Assembly: GCA_945859605.1 (NCBI GenBank)
Contig: OX243824.1
Span: 27,015,468-27,079,467, forward strand
Reading direction: 5' to 3'
Source of the DNA: Lumbricus rubellus
Taxonomy: Eukaryota > Annelida > Clitellata > Crassiclitellata > Lumbricidae
Length of the DNA stretch: 64,000 nt
Position 1 is the stretch's first letter, and every line of letters starts with the position of its first letter. Below are positions 54,343 to 64,000 of this stretch, piece by piece. The position numbers were made by a program, and so were the translations under genes. The notes under the pieces were generated by a model, which was not told the origin of the DNA, did not search any database, and was given only the letters and a program-made list of their open reading frames with translations.

Positions 54343-54432
54343 AGGACATTATTCCCCCCCCCTGGACATTATCCCCCCCGGACACTATCCCCCTCGGACA
54401 TTATCCCCCCGGACAAAATCCCCCCCCCCTTC
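54343..54432. repeat. GGACATTATCCCCCC tandem repeat
   Basis: Five 16-19-bp units (GGACATTATTCCCC, GGACACTATCCCCC, GGACAAAATCCCCC). It resembles the GGGGGATAATCC subterminal motif of the MITE at 51135-51584. Confidence 0.8.
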
Positions 54433-55040
54433 AAGTACAAATCCTAGAATAGTACCGTAACCGATAAGACTTCGAAAGTTCTTAATGCCATTTAACTAGT
54501 AACTATATCTGACCTTTCCATTCAAAATTAAATTCAATACAGTAGAGAAATGAACAAATGGGAGTCGTCTACATTAAGTAGCCCTACGAAGGTTTGTTAA
54601 CGTCATTGACGTAGGTCCAATTAATGTCAGTACTCAGTAGGCATAGAATTAGATGTGAAATAAACGAATGAGAATCGTATGTACAGTACCGTTCTGCCAA
54701 AAAGACTGATTAGCGGGACTTTCGCTCAAGAAAAGAGACGTTAATGAGTCCAAAAAGGAGTGCAGTTCTCCAGAGAATCTCCAGAGAATCTTCCGCTAAA
54801 CTGGATTGCTAATGATATGGGAGGAGCTAACACCGTCCAAGCGGTGATGATTAATGTAATCGATTAGCGTCTGCATTCTGCCATTATGTCGCTCTGCATG
54901 GTCAACCATCAACGGTTTGCGGTGAGGTCTACTGTACATGTACATGTACATGCATGTGCATTGTGCATGCACACATGACCGACTATGCATTGCTTACATG
55001 TGCATTGTACTGTACATGCGCCAATATAAAAAAGAGAGGA
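54433..55040. other. Gene-free stretch
   Basis: Unique sequence, then a TGTACATGTACATGCATGTG low-complexity patch (54930-55015). Confidence 0.5.
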
Positions 55041-55044
55041 AACC

Positions 55045-55636
55045 TTTAGGCTAATACATACAAACAAGCATACATATTACATACATACACATACGTACAT
55101 GCATGCATGCATACATACATACTTACATACATACACACATACATACATACATACATACAATTATACATACATACAGACATGCATACATACATGTACATAC
55201 ATACATACATACATACATACATACATACATACATACATACAAACATACATACATACATACATACATACATACATACATACATACATACATACATACATAC
55301 ATACATACATACATACATACATACATACATACATACATACATACATACATACATACATACATACAAACACGGGGCGTGGTGGTGTAGTGGTGGCGTCGTT
55401 GCCTTGGAGCCGGAAAGTTCGAGGTTCGAATCCACCTCGTCGCGTAAGGACCTTGGGCAAGTTCTTCACTCACAATTGCTCAGCGCATGCATACATACAT
55501 ACATACATACATACATACATACATACATACATACATACATACATACATACATACATACATACATACATACATACATACATACATACATACATACATACAT
55601 ACATACATACATACATACATACATACATACATACAT
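55045..55636. repeat. (ATAC)n microsatellite, interrupted
   Basis: Nearly pure ATAC repeats at 55045-55369 and 55487-55636, with a SINE head between. The I-H-T-Y and M-Y-V-C frames are artefacts of the tetranucleotide. Confidence 0.97.
55370..55486 (+). repeat. tRNA-SINE head inside the (ATAC)n array
   Basis: GGGGCGTGGTGGTGTAGTGG (A box), 45 bases later GGTTCGAATCC (perfect B box), then the body GACCTTGGGCAAGTTCTTC to TTGCTCAGCGC. The 3' half and LINE-like tail are missing; ATAC repeats resume at once. Confidence 0.82.
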
Positions 55637-56720
55637 GTAGATACATTCAAACTTACATGATAGCATGCAAGGACTTCAGTTTATACATGTATGTACGTGT
55701 GCTTGCAAGTATGCATTTGTTTTTGCCTATAATCACATCTGAAACAAATTAATGTCGCAACACAGAGGTACATTTAAATGATGGGTATGGCAACGCATGG
55801 GTATGGTAACGCATTTTTAGCTCTGTTGACCTCAACTAGAGCCATTTTAGGCTCTTTTTTGCCAGCTATTTCTGAACGATAAAATCATGAAAACTCAAAA
55901 AAGAAGTCGTTTTGCAGAGTCGCAGACTGGTGTTAAGTGGTAGAGAGAGTCGATGTCCGGGAGTCGAGCCCAGTCGCAATTGATGTCTCACATGTGAGTC
56001 GATGTATGACCGTCCGCCGCAGTTGAGGTCCGAAAATAAGATAAAAATAATAACTTTTAAGCCGATACATGGACATTCATTGTTTTTTGCTTTGGGATGA
56101 GGCTGAGTCACATTTAGGGGCTTAAGCCCATGACCACCCCCTGGTGCCGCCAATGGCATAAGCATCTACACTATAATAATAATTTTTATAGTTGATTTCG
56201 TTGCCGTTGGTCATTGTCTAGTTTCCTTATTACGAAGTAAGCCGTTTTAGACATTTTCAGCTTTTTTTGGGGGGGGGATGAGCCACGTTTAGGGGGGCTT
56301 AGCCCCCTAGCCCTGTCCTGTCACCGCCACTGATATGTATGAAATTAGATCATGCAAAACTATAATGATCCTTTTTATAGAAAATGTCATGGAACTTTAA
56401 AAAAATATATATTTTCTCATATAAAACCACTGGTGTCCACTGAAGGTTAACAGTGAAACGATTATAAATCAGTTATCGGCTTTGATCATGCAACCCTTGA
56501 TCCAAAAAGGAAATAATAAAGTGTCATTCTCCTTGGATGCTTTCTGGCGTAGACATTGAGATTGTCATCAATGTCTAACTTGATGTCCTTGTGGACAAAC
56601 AATAAAATGAGTCCTCGTTCATTGTACTTCGGAAACACAACTTCACAAATCGCAGACTAGAATTTGCTCGCTCAACACTGCAAGTCGTGACAGAAGTGAG
56701 CAGCAAAATGTGAACTATTG
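55637..56720. other. Gene-free stretch with MITE fragments
   Basis: 56090-56160 and 56265-56330 share GGATGAGxC..GAGTCAC/GCCACG..TTTAGGGG and CACCGCCA.TG ends, i.e. two fragments of one MITE family. Nothing else recognised. Confidence 0.45.
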
Positions 56721-56892
56721 TCATGGGCGGAGTTTATCAGGGGCTAGGGGGGAGCTAAGCCTCCCCCCCCAAGAAGGCCCAGAGTCAACTTTTTACCATG
56801 AAAATGGTATTCTTTTTCGGGGTTAGCCCCCCTAAGAAGGCCCAGACTCGGGGTTAGCCCCTCCAGAAACGGAAACCAAACTCCGCCCATGA
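56721..56892. mobile_element. 172-bp MITE
   Basis: Inverted ends TCATGGGCGGAGTTT and AAACTCCGCCCATGA; CTATTG on both sides (56715-56720, 56893-56898; seven bases if A is counted). Inside, AGAAGGCCCAGA(G/C)TC is duplicated. Confidence 0.85.
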
Positions 56893-57715
56893 CTATTGTG
56901 ATAGTATTTGGATACAATAATACAACAGGAGCGGCTGTCATTCAGCGAGGGTGTCCGACAGGGTGCTTGGTGTGCTGTTAGCGTTTCTCCACATCTGCTG
57001 CCAAAGCTTTAACTCTTGATGAAAAGAATTCGGAGAAGGCAGCTCATCATGATAGTAATGAAGTATACCATCAGCAGTGAGTGCGTCGATGTTTTAAACA
57101 TTAGATGCATGGAATGAGACTTACATGTAGACCACGAATTGCTTGCTTTGCAAGATCTCCAAATCGTAGGCTAAATTGCAATTATATTAGTTTTATGTCA
57201 GTTTAGCTTTAGAACATTTCTGCAGGTTTAAGGGGGGGCGTACGCCGGCTCCGCCCCCCCTCTAAATCCGCGCCTGGATATGAAAGACAGAGAAAGAAGG
57301 GGGCAGCAAAGGCATTAAGAAACAGACGTATACAAACGGACCAAGAATCAGAATGAAGAATACATAGTCGCAGCGCATGTAAGACGGGCATTATATATAC
57401 AAACAGATGCGTGGACACGAAGGTCTGGTGCTGCGTTTTGTTTTAGAGTGGGGCTTTAGAAAATTTAATATCGCGATTCATACGAGGGTAGAATGTTTAT
57501 ACATGAGCTACTGGGAATGCAGAATAATGTAGTCAAACAGAGAGACATAGCAGACATGCAAGGGAGAGGGTGGGCATACTATATACAAATTATACATGCG
57601 TGTACAATTATGTGGAGTTCAAATAGTAATGACCATCAGGCCCACACACTACGCCTAATAAACTTAATTAAGGTGCCTATGACATAAACATTCATTCAGC
57701 TGAAGGCCATTTGGC

Positions 57716-57761
<46 letters not shown>

Positions 57762-58021
57762 GAAATGCATTCTATTCCATCTGCAATGCACAGAGCAATG
57801 CACAAAGCTAAAGCGATGCATGGAGAGTACCCTTGCGATGAGGTGACATCGAATGACAATTTCTATTATAAAATTCTGCATACATGTACTACAGAAATAA
57901 AAAAGACGCTCTAACATATATTTATGAATATATAAATGTATGTGGGCCTATTGTAATACGTCTGTATATTTATATGTTTATGTATAATATAAATATAGCC
58001 TATATCATGCATACATAGCCT
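56893..58021. other. Gene-free stretch
   Basis: Contains a MITE fragment (57230-57275, GGGGGGGCGTACGCCGG), (TA)n at 57717-57758 and AT-rich DNA. No gene. Confidence 0.5.
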
Positions 58022-58499
58022 ACATATACTAGGGTGACCATTTTCTGACCATCAAAAACCGGGACACTTTTTTTGAAAACATTACTGCCAATTGTAATTC
58101 CTTAATTAGGCCTATACTAAATGCACACCGTAGGCCTATACGAAGGTCTAATCCAGTCAACAGTGACCATAGCAGTAGCTTATAGCCATTGTTGCATAGG
58201 CCTATAGTGTAGGCCTAGCCTACTGCATACTTTGACGATTCAAAGTTTCTGATATTTCTTTGAGGAGTGTTTTTTAGTTAAGTTCTGTTCTGCCAACGCT
58301 TTTCGGACATATCGATGCTGGTGTGATCACAGTTTATTTTAATGCTGAATGTCGAAATCTCGTTTCTATGGAAAACGAGCAGGAAGTGGAGTTTGGCGAG
58401 GGTAGGCTATGTGCCTCTCACCATCAGATTTTTTTTAGAATGTTCGACATTACAATGGCGGCATAAATTGCCGGCATTATAAGTAGCCTAACTGTTGTC

Positions 58500-58757
58500 C
58501 AGAGGCGGATACAGAAATTTTCGAAGGGGGCCAAAATTTCTTACCTTGGGTCCGGAAAATTTTGGCTGATCCTGGGCAGAAAAAATCTGACGACTTTTTT
58601 TAGTCATCCGATCGAAAAGTCAGAAACATAGGCCTACCATTTTTCATAAGAAACATTTGGCGACCTATTTTGTTCGAACCGAATTGGGGGGGGGGCACGA
58701 GACATGGGCATTTCTAAATGGGGCCATGGCCGGATTGCCCCCCTGGATCCGCCCCTG
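58500..58757. mobile_element. hAT-type MITE Z
   Basis: CAGAGGCGGATACAG and CTGGATCCGCCCCTG inverted; flanks CTGTTGTC (58492-58499) and CTGTTATC (58758-58765), seven of eight. 258 bp, inside X. Confidence 0.88.
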
Positions 58758-59877
58758 CTGTTATCATCAGCCGAAATGATAGTCTATAATAGCCTAGCTA
58801 TAGCTAGATCTGGTGCCGCCACTGAAATTATATTATGAAAACTTTCTCGTTACCCCTAGATAATTATTATTAAAATCTGTTAATTAAACTCACTATTCTA
58901 AATACTGAAGATGTAATATTCCATATAAATTGACAACTTCTCTTTCTTTACATTTCGTTTGGGGTTACAAACTAGGCCTACACTTTCTTCTATCATTTAA
59001 ATAAAACGTACACTTTTAATATCCATATTTCTCTCTTGTGAAAAACCGGGACGATTTAGCTCTTTTGCAAAAGTCGTCGGGACACCGGGACGCACCACAA
59101 AAAACCGGGACATGTCCCGGAAAACCGGGACGTATGGTCACTAGGGTGCTCCAGAATCTAATGCATTTTCAAAAAGTTTTTAAAAATGCTGCTCCCTGGC
59201 AATTTTCCCATTCCATTTATCATTTTGTTCAACTGTACCAAGTTTCAGACCAATTGAAAAAGGTTAAGCCTTGCCACCGGCATAAAAACTTTACAATATG
59301 AAAATACATGGGAATTTTCTTTAAAATCGGCAATTTGGAGACTATGATTGGAATTGGTGGGAAAACTTAATTATTTCATGATGATTAACTTATTTTACAA
59401 GCTCTTATATGTGCTTGACGTTATTTATTATAAGAAATGTTAGATGCCCTGGGTGCAGTATGAGAATTATACAAAACTTACTGCATGGAAATCATACATT
59501 AATTTATGTGGAGTTGCGTTGTGCAATGAAAACTTTACTGTGGATCTTAAGAAAGACTAAGGTGTAGAATCCAAACCAAGAAATTCTCACACTGCCTGGG
59601 TGTGTCTTAGATTGTTTATTAAACATAGATAAACTATTTTTAAGAAGTGATGACGAGGCAATATGGCTTGTTGGGGGCCAATTATCCAATTGTCAGACAA
59701 CGGAATTTCTATAAATGGAGATGTTTTAAGTTTGTTCGTTTATCTAAAAAAGATCCAAATGTTCGTGCTGCTGGAACGATTCAAAAAGCAGTGAAAAGCA
59801 ATATTAAATAAGTTTGGGGTTGTTGAGCAACGAAAGAAGAACGTCAAGGCCAAGATTCTGGACCTTTACGATAATTA

Positions 59878-60765
59878 TAATACAATACAATACAATACAA
59901 TACAATACAATACAATACAATACAATACAATACAATTCACTTTATTGCAACCAGAAAACAAGAAAACAATAAAAGTACAAAACATGCATGCATTGGCTAC
60001 AAAGGGGGGCCCAAAAGGGATGGACATCACGCTGGGAAGGGTCACCCAAGTAAAAAAGTCCCAAGAAAAATTAATCAAGATAGCTTAAAAGAAAGAGACT
60101 AAAACAAATTAGGTGATGACAGATTGCAGAAAAGCTTATATTGTCAAGAGCATATAGAGAAACAAACTTAACTAAGTACTTAACTAAAATCTTAACTACA
60201 CATGGTCATGTGCACTTCAAGTAGCATTAGTGGAGGAGAGTAGAAGAACACGAAGTTTCTTTTTAAATACCTGCAGACTACTCGATTGACGAATGTCAAT
60301 TGGTATTGTGTTCCATACATTAGTGCCATAAGATTTAATAGTAAACCGCCTAGTATTAGATTGAGCTTTGACAGGGCGAAAAGCAGATGAATTCCTAGTG
60401 AAATGCGAATGGATGTCAGAGGCGTGAGGGAGGTAACCTTGGAATACCGAAGGAAGGAGACCGTGTTCGAGTCGAAAAAAGAACTCGCTAAATTGGAGAT
60501 CCTTTATCTGGTCAATTTTCAGGAGATGAAGTTCATTAAAGGAAGGGCCAGTGTGTTCCCGTTTACGAATACCCGCAATTATACGAACAGCCCTCTTCTG
60601 TAAGATTACAAGTTTATGAAGCCTGGATTCGTATGTCGATGCCCAAACAAGGTTGCAATATGTGAGGTAGGGGTAGACAAGGGTATAATACAAATTCATT
60701 CTAATTGTCTTTGGCAAGATATAAGCAACGCGGGAAATAATACCAATAAAGTCGTGTTTGCACGT
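59878..60765 (-). mobile_element. Non-LTR retrotransposon fragment inside Y
   Basis: Reads leftward. The C-terminal RT region is open from about 60765 to 60217 (LPKTIRMNLYYTLVYPYL, NLVWASTYESRLHKLVILQK, FKKKLRVLL), followed by a short 3' UTR and a (TTGTA)11-type tail at 59940-59880. 5'-truncated. The right border is approximate. Confidence 0.82.
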
Positions 60766-60891
60766 TCAATGCCTTATTTTTTTGCCAAGGCGTGGTTCTT
60801 AGCAATGTCTGCTGCGGATCCACCTTTAGATGGTCTGCAGTTCTGGACTGATTTCAACACGACTGGTTCAGATGTTACAGGAGCTGAAGTT

Positions 60892-61008
60892 ACTGTCCTT
60901 AGACATCTATGATATCTTGCAGAAGAAATTGTGTCAATCGCATTGATTGAAGATCAATGCGATTGACACAATTTCTTCTGCAAGATATCATAAATGTCTA
61001 AGGACAGT
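60892..61008. repeat. Long hairpin, 56-bp arms, 5-base loop
   Basis: ACTGTCCTTAGACATC... at 60892-60947 is the complement of 60953-61008 with one mismatch; the loop is TGAAG. Lies in the body of element Y, right of the LINE. Confidence 0.95.
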
Positions 61009-61809
61009 TTCTGAATCGAAAAACCCACAAATCGCTCGCCAACTTCTGACAGTGAGACAAACAGAACCACTGGAAACCCCAATTTAAGTAGGATATTTCC
61101 GCAGCTGACTGCATCCTCAAAACTGATTCATTTGATTACCAAAAAGGCAGTGCTTGTTGTTCAACCTACTTAATATTGAAAGTGATTGGATCAACTTAGG
61201 CTACTACCAGCAGCAGAGTGGAAAGCTGTTGAGGATTTCCAGCAAACAGCTCTATACTATAATAGCCCATGACTATCTGTTCGTGAATGGAAGAAGCGAT
61301 GAAACTAATAACATACTTTGTAAATAGGCCTACAGTCATAAAGGATGAATGTCAACGATAGTCTACTCTACAGGTGGTTGAAGCTCATCCACACAGATTC
61401 TGAGATTTTAAGCACTGAGGAAACTCTTGAAACAGTACTGTAGCCTATACATGTAACACTGTAAGATCTGTAGGTCTGTGGGAGTGGGAATCGAATTGCA
61501 GCAGGCTAACAGTTTGTGGAGAAGTGTTGCATTATTTTGAAGTTAGGGTCATGTTCTGACCAAAAAATTATAGACACATACTAGTTTTTCCATGTATACT
61601 TACATACCGGCAATTTGTATTTTCAACCGAAAAATATCGGCTAATGTTAAACTTCATCGTGCTGGTGGCAAGGCTTAACCTTGATGTAGAATCCTAAAAT
61701 TTGGTTTTTTAGACTCATCTCTATGAGACGCATGGGAAAATATCCGGGGAGCTAAGAATTTTCACCTTTTATTTTTTTGGAGCACCCTAATGGTCACCCT
61801 AACATATAC

Positions 61810-62425
61810 AGACATTGCCATACATATATAGAGCCTACTTAGGCTACACACAATATATACACACATATATGCATGCATTTGTACAATCTTGTATATACAT
61901 ATATACGTATATACGTATGAACGGCGGTATATAAGCATATGCATATACATATATACATACATATATGTATATATTATACATATATAATGTATGCATGTGT
62001 GTATACAAGCCTACACTGCCTACATATATATATATATACAATTAAACATGTATATATGTATATAAATGCACATACAATATCATATATACATTTGAATTAT
62101 GCATATACATGAATATATGAATATACAAGATATATGGAAATATATTCAGCTTATAGTTTATGGAACATAATCCCAAAAAAATATTTAGCCTCCAAAGTGT
62201 TAATTAACTTAATTGAAAGTATGTATGTATGTATGTATGCATGCATGTATGTGTGCATTCTTGCATGCGTACGTGCATTTATGTATGTATTATGTATGCA
62301 TATTATGTATTGATATGTATGTATGTATGTGTGTATGTATGTGTGTGCATATTTGTATGTATGTACGCATGTGTATATGCATTAAGTATGCATGTATTGT
62401 AGGCCCTTATATATATATATAATTT

Positions 62426-62466
<41 letters not shown>
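61810..62466. repeat. AT-rich and (TGTA)n/(GT)n low-complexity DNA
   Basis: Degenerate TATATACATA repeats to 62130, (TGTA)n with variants 62215-62400, (TA)n 62410-62445, (GT)n 62444-62475. Confidence 0.85.
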
Positions 62467-62474
<8 letters not shown>

Positions 62475-62476
<2 letters not shown>

Positions 62477-62632
62477 AATGACTTCCCTCCAACTATTCGT
62501 AGTAAGATCTTCAGCCCTATTTGATTTTTTATTACCTCGGGGCTGTCACGCTGAGAGCGACTCTGAATAGATAGTCTGTAAGAGGCGCTTTATAAATGAT
62601 CCTATACAATACAGTACAATACAATACTATGT
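62475..62632 (+). repeat. CR1/L2-type LINE 3' end
   Basis: GAATGACTTCCCTCCAAC (WNDFPPT-type remnant), GCTGAGAGCGACTCTGAATAG, GTAAGAGGCGCTTTATAA, then (ATACA)n. Confidence 0.7.
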
Positions 62633-62725
62633 ATGTATGTATGTTTGTGTGTTTGTATGACATTGTATGTATGTATGTATGTATGTATGTATGTATGTAT
62701 GTATGTATGCATGTACACGTATGTA
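62633..62725. repeat. (GTAT)n microsatellite
   Basis: Short GTAT runs with interruptions, continuing the LINE tail region. Confidence 0.9.
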
Positions 62726-63072
62726 TGTGTTTGTGTACCGTATCTACATTGTATGTATCTGCTATCTACTGTGTGTGCATGTAAGTAGGATCATTAGATT
62801 TTATGCCAGTGTTTAATCTAGTTCCCCTCCTGTTGGAATCCTGATATCGGGAGTCAATCAGTCAAACGAGCGTCTGGTGGAGAAAGTGAAGAGTAATAAG
62901 TCAATTAGCGGAAGAAGTGACCCACAGAGATAAAACCCAGATGTGGAAACCGCATTAATTACCTAACACGAAATTGAGTTGCCGACGCCAAACATGCAGG
63001 CAGGTCAGGGAATAATTAACACACAAACACACGAGGAGTGGGGGCGAATGACGATGATGTCTGATTTGAAAG
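62726..63072. other. Gene-free stretch
   Basis: Nothing recognised. Confidence 0.5.
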
Positions 63073-63343
63073 CATGTATGTATGTATGTATGTATGTATG
63101 TATGTATGTATGTATGTATGTATGTATGTATGTATGTATGTATGTATGTATGTATGTATGTATGTATGTATGTATGTATGTATGTATGTATGTATGTATG
63201 TATGTATGTATGTATGTATGTATGTATGTATGTATGTATGTATGTATGTTTGTATGTTTGTATGTATGTATGTATGTATGTATGTATGTATGTATGTATG
63301 TATGTATGTATGTATGTATGTATGTATGTATATTTGTATGTAT
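63073..63343. repeat. (GTAT)n microsatellite, ~270 bp
   Basis: Nearly pure GTAT with TTTG interruptions; complement type of the 55-kb array. Confidence 0.97.
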
Positions 63344-63454
63344 GCCAAGTTGGCTCAGCTGGCATCTGACGGCAAGGTGGCATTTGGTAAATAGAAGTGA
63401 TTAAAGTTCCAGGGGTCCGTAAGAACCGATTATACGATCTGATACGGCTTTATG

Positions 63455-63560
63455 TTTCAGGCGACTTTATTGCCCCACCAAGAGCGTGCGAATGCAGCTT
63501 AGAGCGCTCCCTTCCGACAAGATGATGATGATGATGACGATGATGATGATAATGATGATG
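63455..63560 (+). repeat. LINE tail with (GAT)n
   Basis: GACTTTATTGCCCCACC, GCAGCTTAGAGCGCTCCC, then GATGATGATGATGATGACG. Confidence 0.5.
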
Positions 63561-63724
63561 GTCGAGGCAGGTTCATTGGCTTTACGCCCCTGGGAATGAG
63601 ATGTGTGAGGTGGTTTCCTGCTGCCTTCCGCACAGACATAAGTGAGTGAATCATCATGGTTGAAGTAATACTCTTGCCCCTTTCTGCCTCTCCCACCGTC
63701 CACCTTGTTCTCCATTAAACTTTC

Positions 63725-63860
63725 CATTTTGTTCCCCGTACTAGAACTCAGTCGAGAACTATGGATCATTTGCCTCAATTGGTCCTATCTGGACTCTGGA
63801 ATGCGTTTTCGCCTCCTGTTCGCTCTGCAATTCTGTCTGCCAGTCGGAAAGTCAGTCGAT
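63725..63860 (+). repeat. CR1/L2-type LINE fragment (RT C-terminus)
   Basis: Translates in pieces to LPQLVLSGLWNAFSPPVRSA, matching the end of the LINE at 47273-49197 (SIGPSLWNALSPSVRS). Frameshifted relic. Confidence 0.65.
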
Positions 63861-63878
63861 AATCCTAGACGACATAAT

Positions 63879-64000
63879 CAGGCCCGCCGAGAGGGGGGGG
63901 CAGAGGGACAAATGCCCAGGGGCCCGGCGACTTTTAGGGGGCCCGGGCTACACTGATTGCGGACTGCGGGCCCAGCCTATATTATAATCTCTTATAGTCT
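63879..64000. mobile_element. MITE left end, running off the window
   Basis: CAGGCCCGCCGAGAGG start, then GGGGCCCGGCG and GGGGGCCCGGG, like hAT-type MITEs with CAGxG ends. The right end is outside. Confidence 0.45.

Larger units (their letters stand above)
59142..61789. mobile_element. Element Y (2.65 kb), inserted near the right end of X
   Basis: Ends TAGGGTGCTCCA and TGGAGCACCCTA, flanked by ATGGTCAC (59134-59141, 61790-61797). A 17-bp subterminal inverted pair GGTTAAGCCTTGCCACC lies near 59262 and 61665. The 8-bp duplication fits hAT or P-type transposons. Only short decayed frames remain (e.g. KKDPNVRAAGTIQKAVKSN near 59750), so the superfamily is open. It contains a LINE fragment and a long hairpin. 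Confidence 0.88.
58030..61801. mobile_element. hAT-like element X with perfect 8-bp target duplication, hosting two insertions
   Basis: Ends TAGGGTGACCAT and ATGGTCACCCTA; ACATATAC flanks both (58022-58029, 61802-61809). Subterminal CCGGGACA motifs. It contains MITE Z (58500-58757) and element Y (59142-61789); without Y and Z it is under 1 kb. No transposase. Confidence 0.92.

Noticed and set aside
55370..55486. Functional tRNA genes at 55.4, 40.2 and 34.0 kb
   Set aside because: A and B boxes are present but stems do not close, and the heads continue into repeated SINE bodies.
55099..55752. I-H-T-Y and M-Y-V-C repeat proteins (also 62955-63404)
   Set aside because: Translations of (ATAC)n/(GTAT)n microsatellites, open in all frames.
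60616..60912. 98-residue + strand frame
   Set aside because: Crosses the border between a LINE fragment and element Y, so it is not one gene.

Overview
The window is eukaryotic and metazoan. It carries a spliced multi-exon gene with GT/AG introns, an unusually dense load of nested transposons, tRNA-derived SINEs and long microsatellites. A Gmr1-like Ty3/gypsy retrotransposon (a group first described in deuterostomes), membrane-anchored FkbM-type methyltransferases and a strong excess of the octamer TAGGCCTA fit a marine invertebrate, perhaps a deuterostome. The sequence alone does not fix the species. Only three host genes are supported: a 19-exon ABCA3-like lipid-type ABC transporter on the + strand (21505-42190) and two single-pass SAM methyltransferase genes on the - strand (8793-9680, broken by an in-frame UGA; 43194-44189, intact).

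Layout. 1-2252 is the 3' part of a non-autonomous Helitron that jumped into the 5' LTR of a Gmr1-like retrotransposon (2253-8743, one intact 1627-residue Gag-Pro-Int-RT-RNaseH ORF). The retrotransposon ends 50 bp beyond the first methyltransferase gene. 9.7-18.8 kb is gene-free: a 1.9-kb foldback element interrupted by a 660-bp insertion, a hAT MITE with a perfect 8-bp target duplication, a 0.3-kb direct duplication, a telomere-motif MITE, AT-rich arrays, Helitron family A (15265-16402) and two minisatellites. 18844-20237 is Helitron family B. The ABCA gene follows; its introns hold inverted partners of both Helitrons (22356-23751 and 31496-32633), a Tc1/mariner-type foldback (23807-24978), several SINEs and LINE tails.

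42.2-64 kb is again a repeat landscape around one gene (43194-44189): a 10-bp-TSD non-LTR insertion inside a telomere-motif foldback, two CR1/L2-type LINE fragments, nested DNA transposons at 50.1-51.6 kb, a foldback at 51.6-52.7 kb, an internally deleted mariner (53063-54276), two to three levels of hAT-like nesting at 58.0-61.8 kb containing a 56-bp-arm hairpin, and long (ATAC)n/(GTAT)n arrays.

How it works together: the host genes point to membrane lipid transport and Golgi/ER-type methylation, but nothing shows they form one pathway. The strongest structural stories are the exactly dated nestings (element boundaries and target duplications read directly from the sequence), a SINE family whose 3' tail matches a LINE in the same window, and two Helitron families sharing a repeated internal module. 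Exon boundaries were placed by eye from reading frame, phase and GT/AG sites; all 19 phases close and the total (5412 nt) is a multiple of three.
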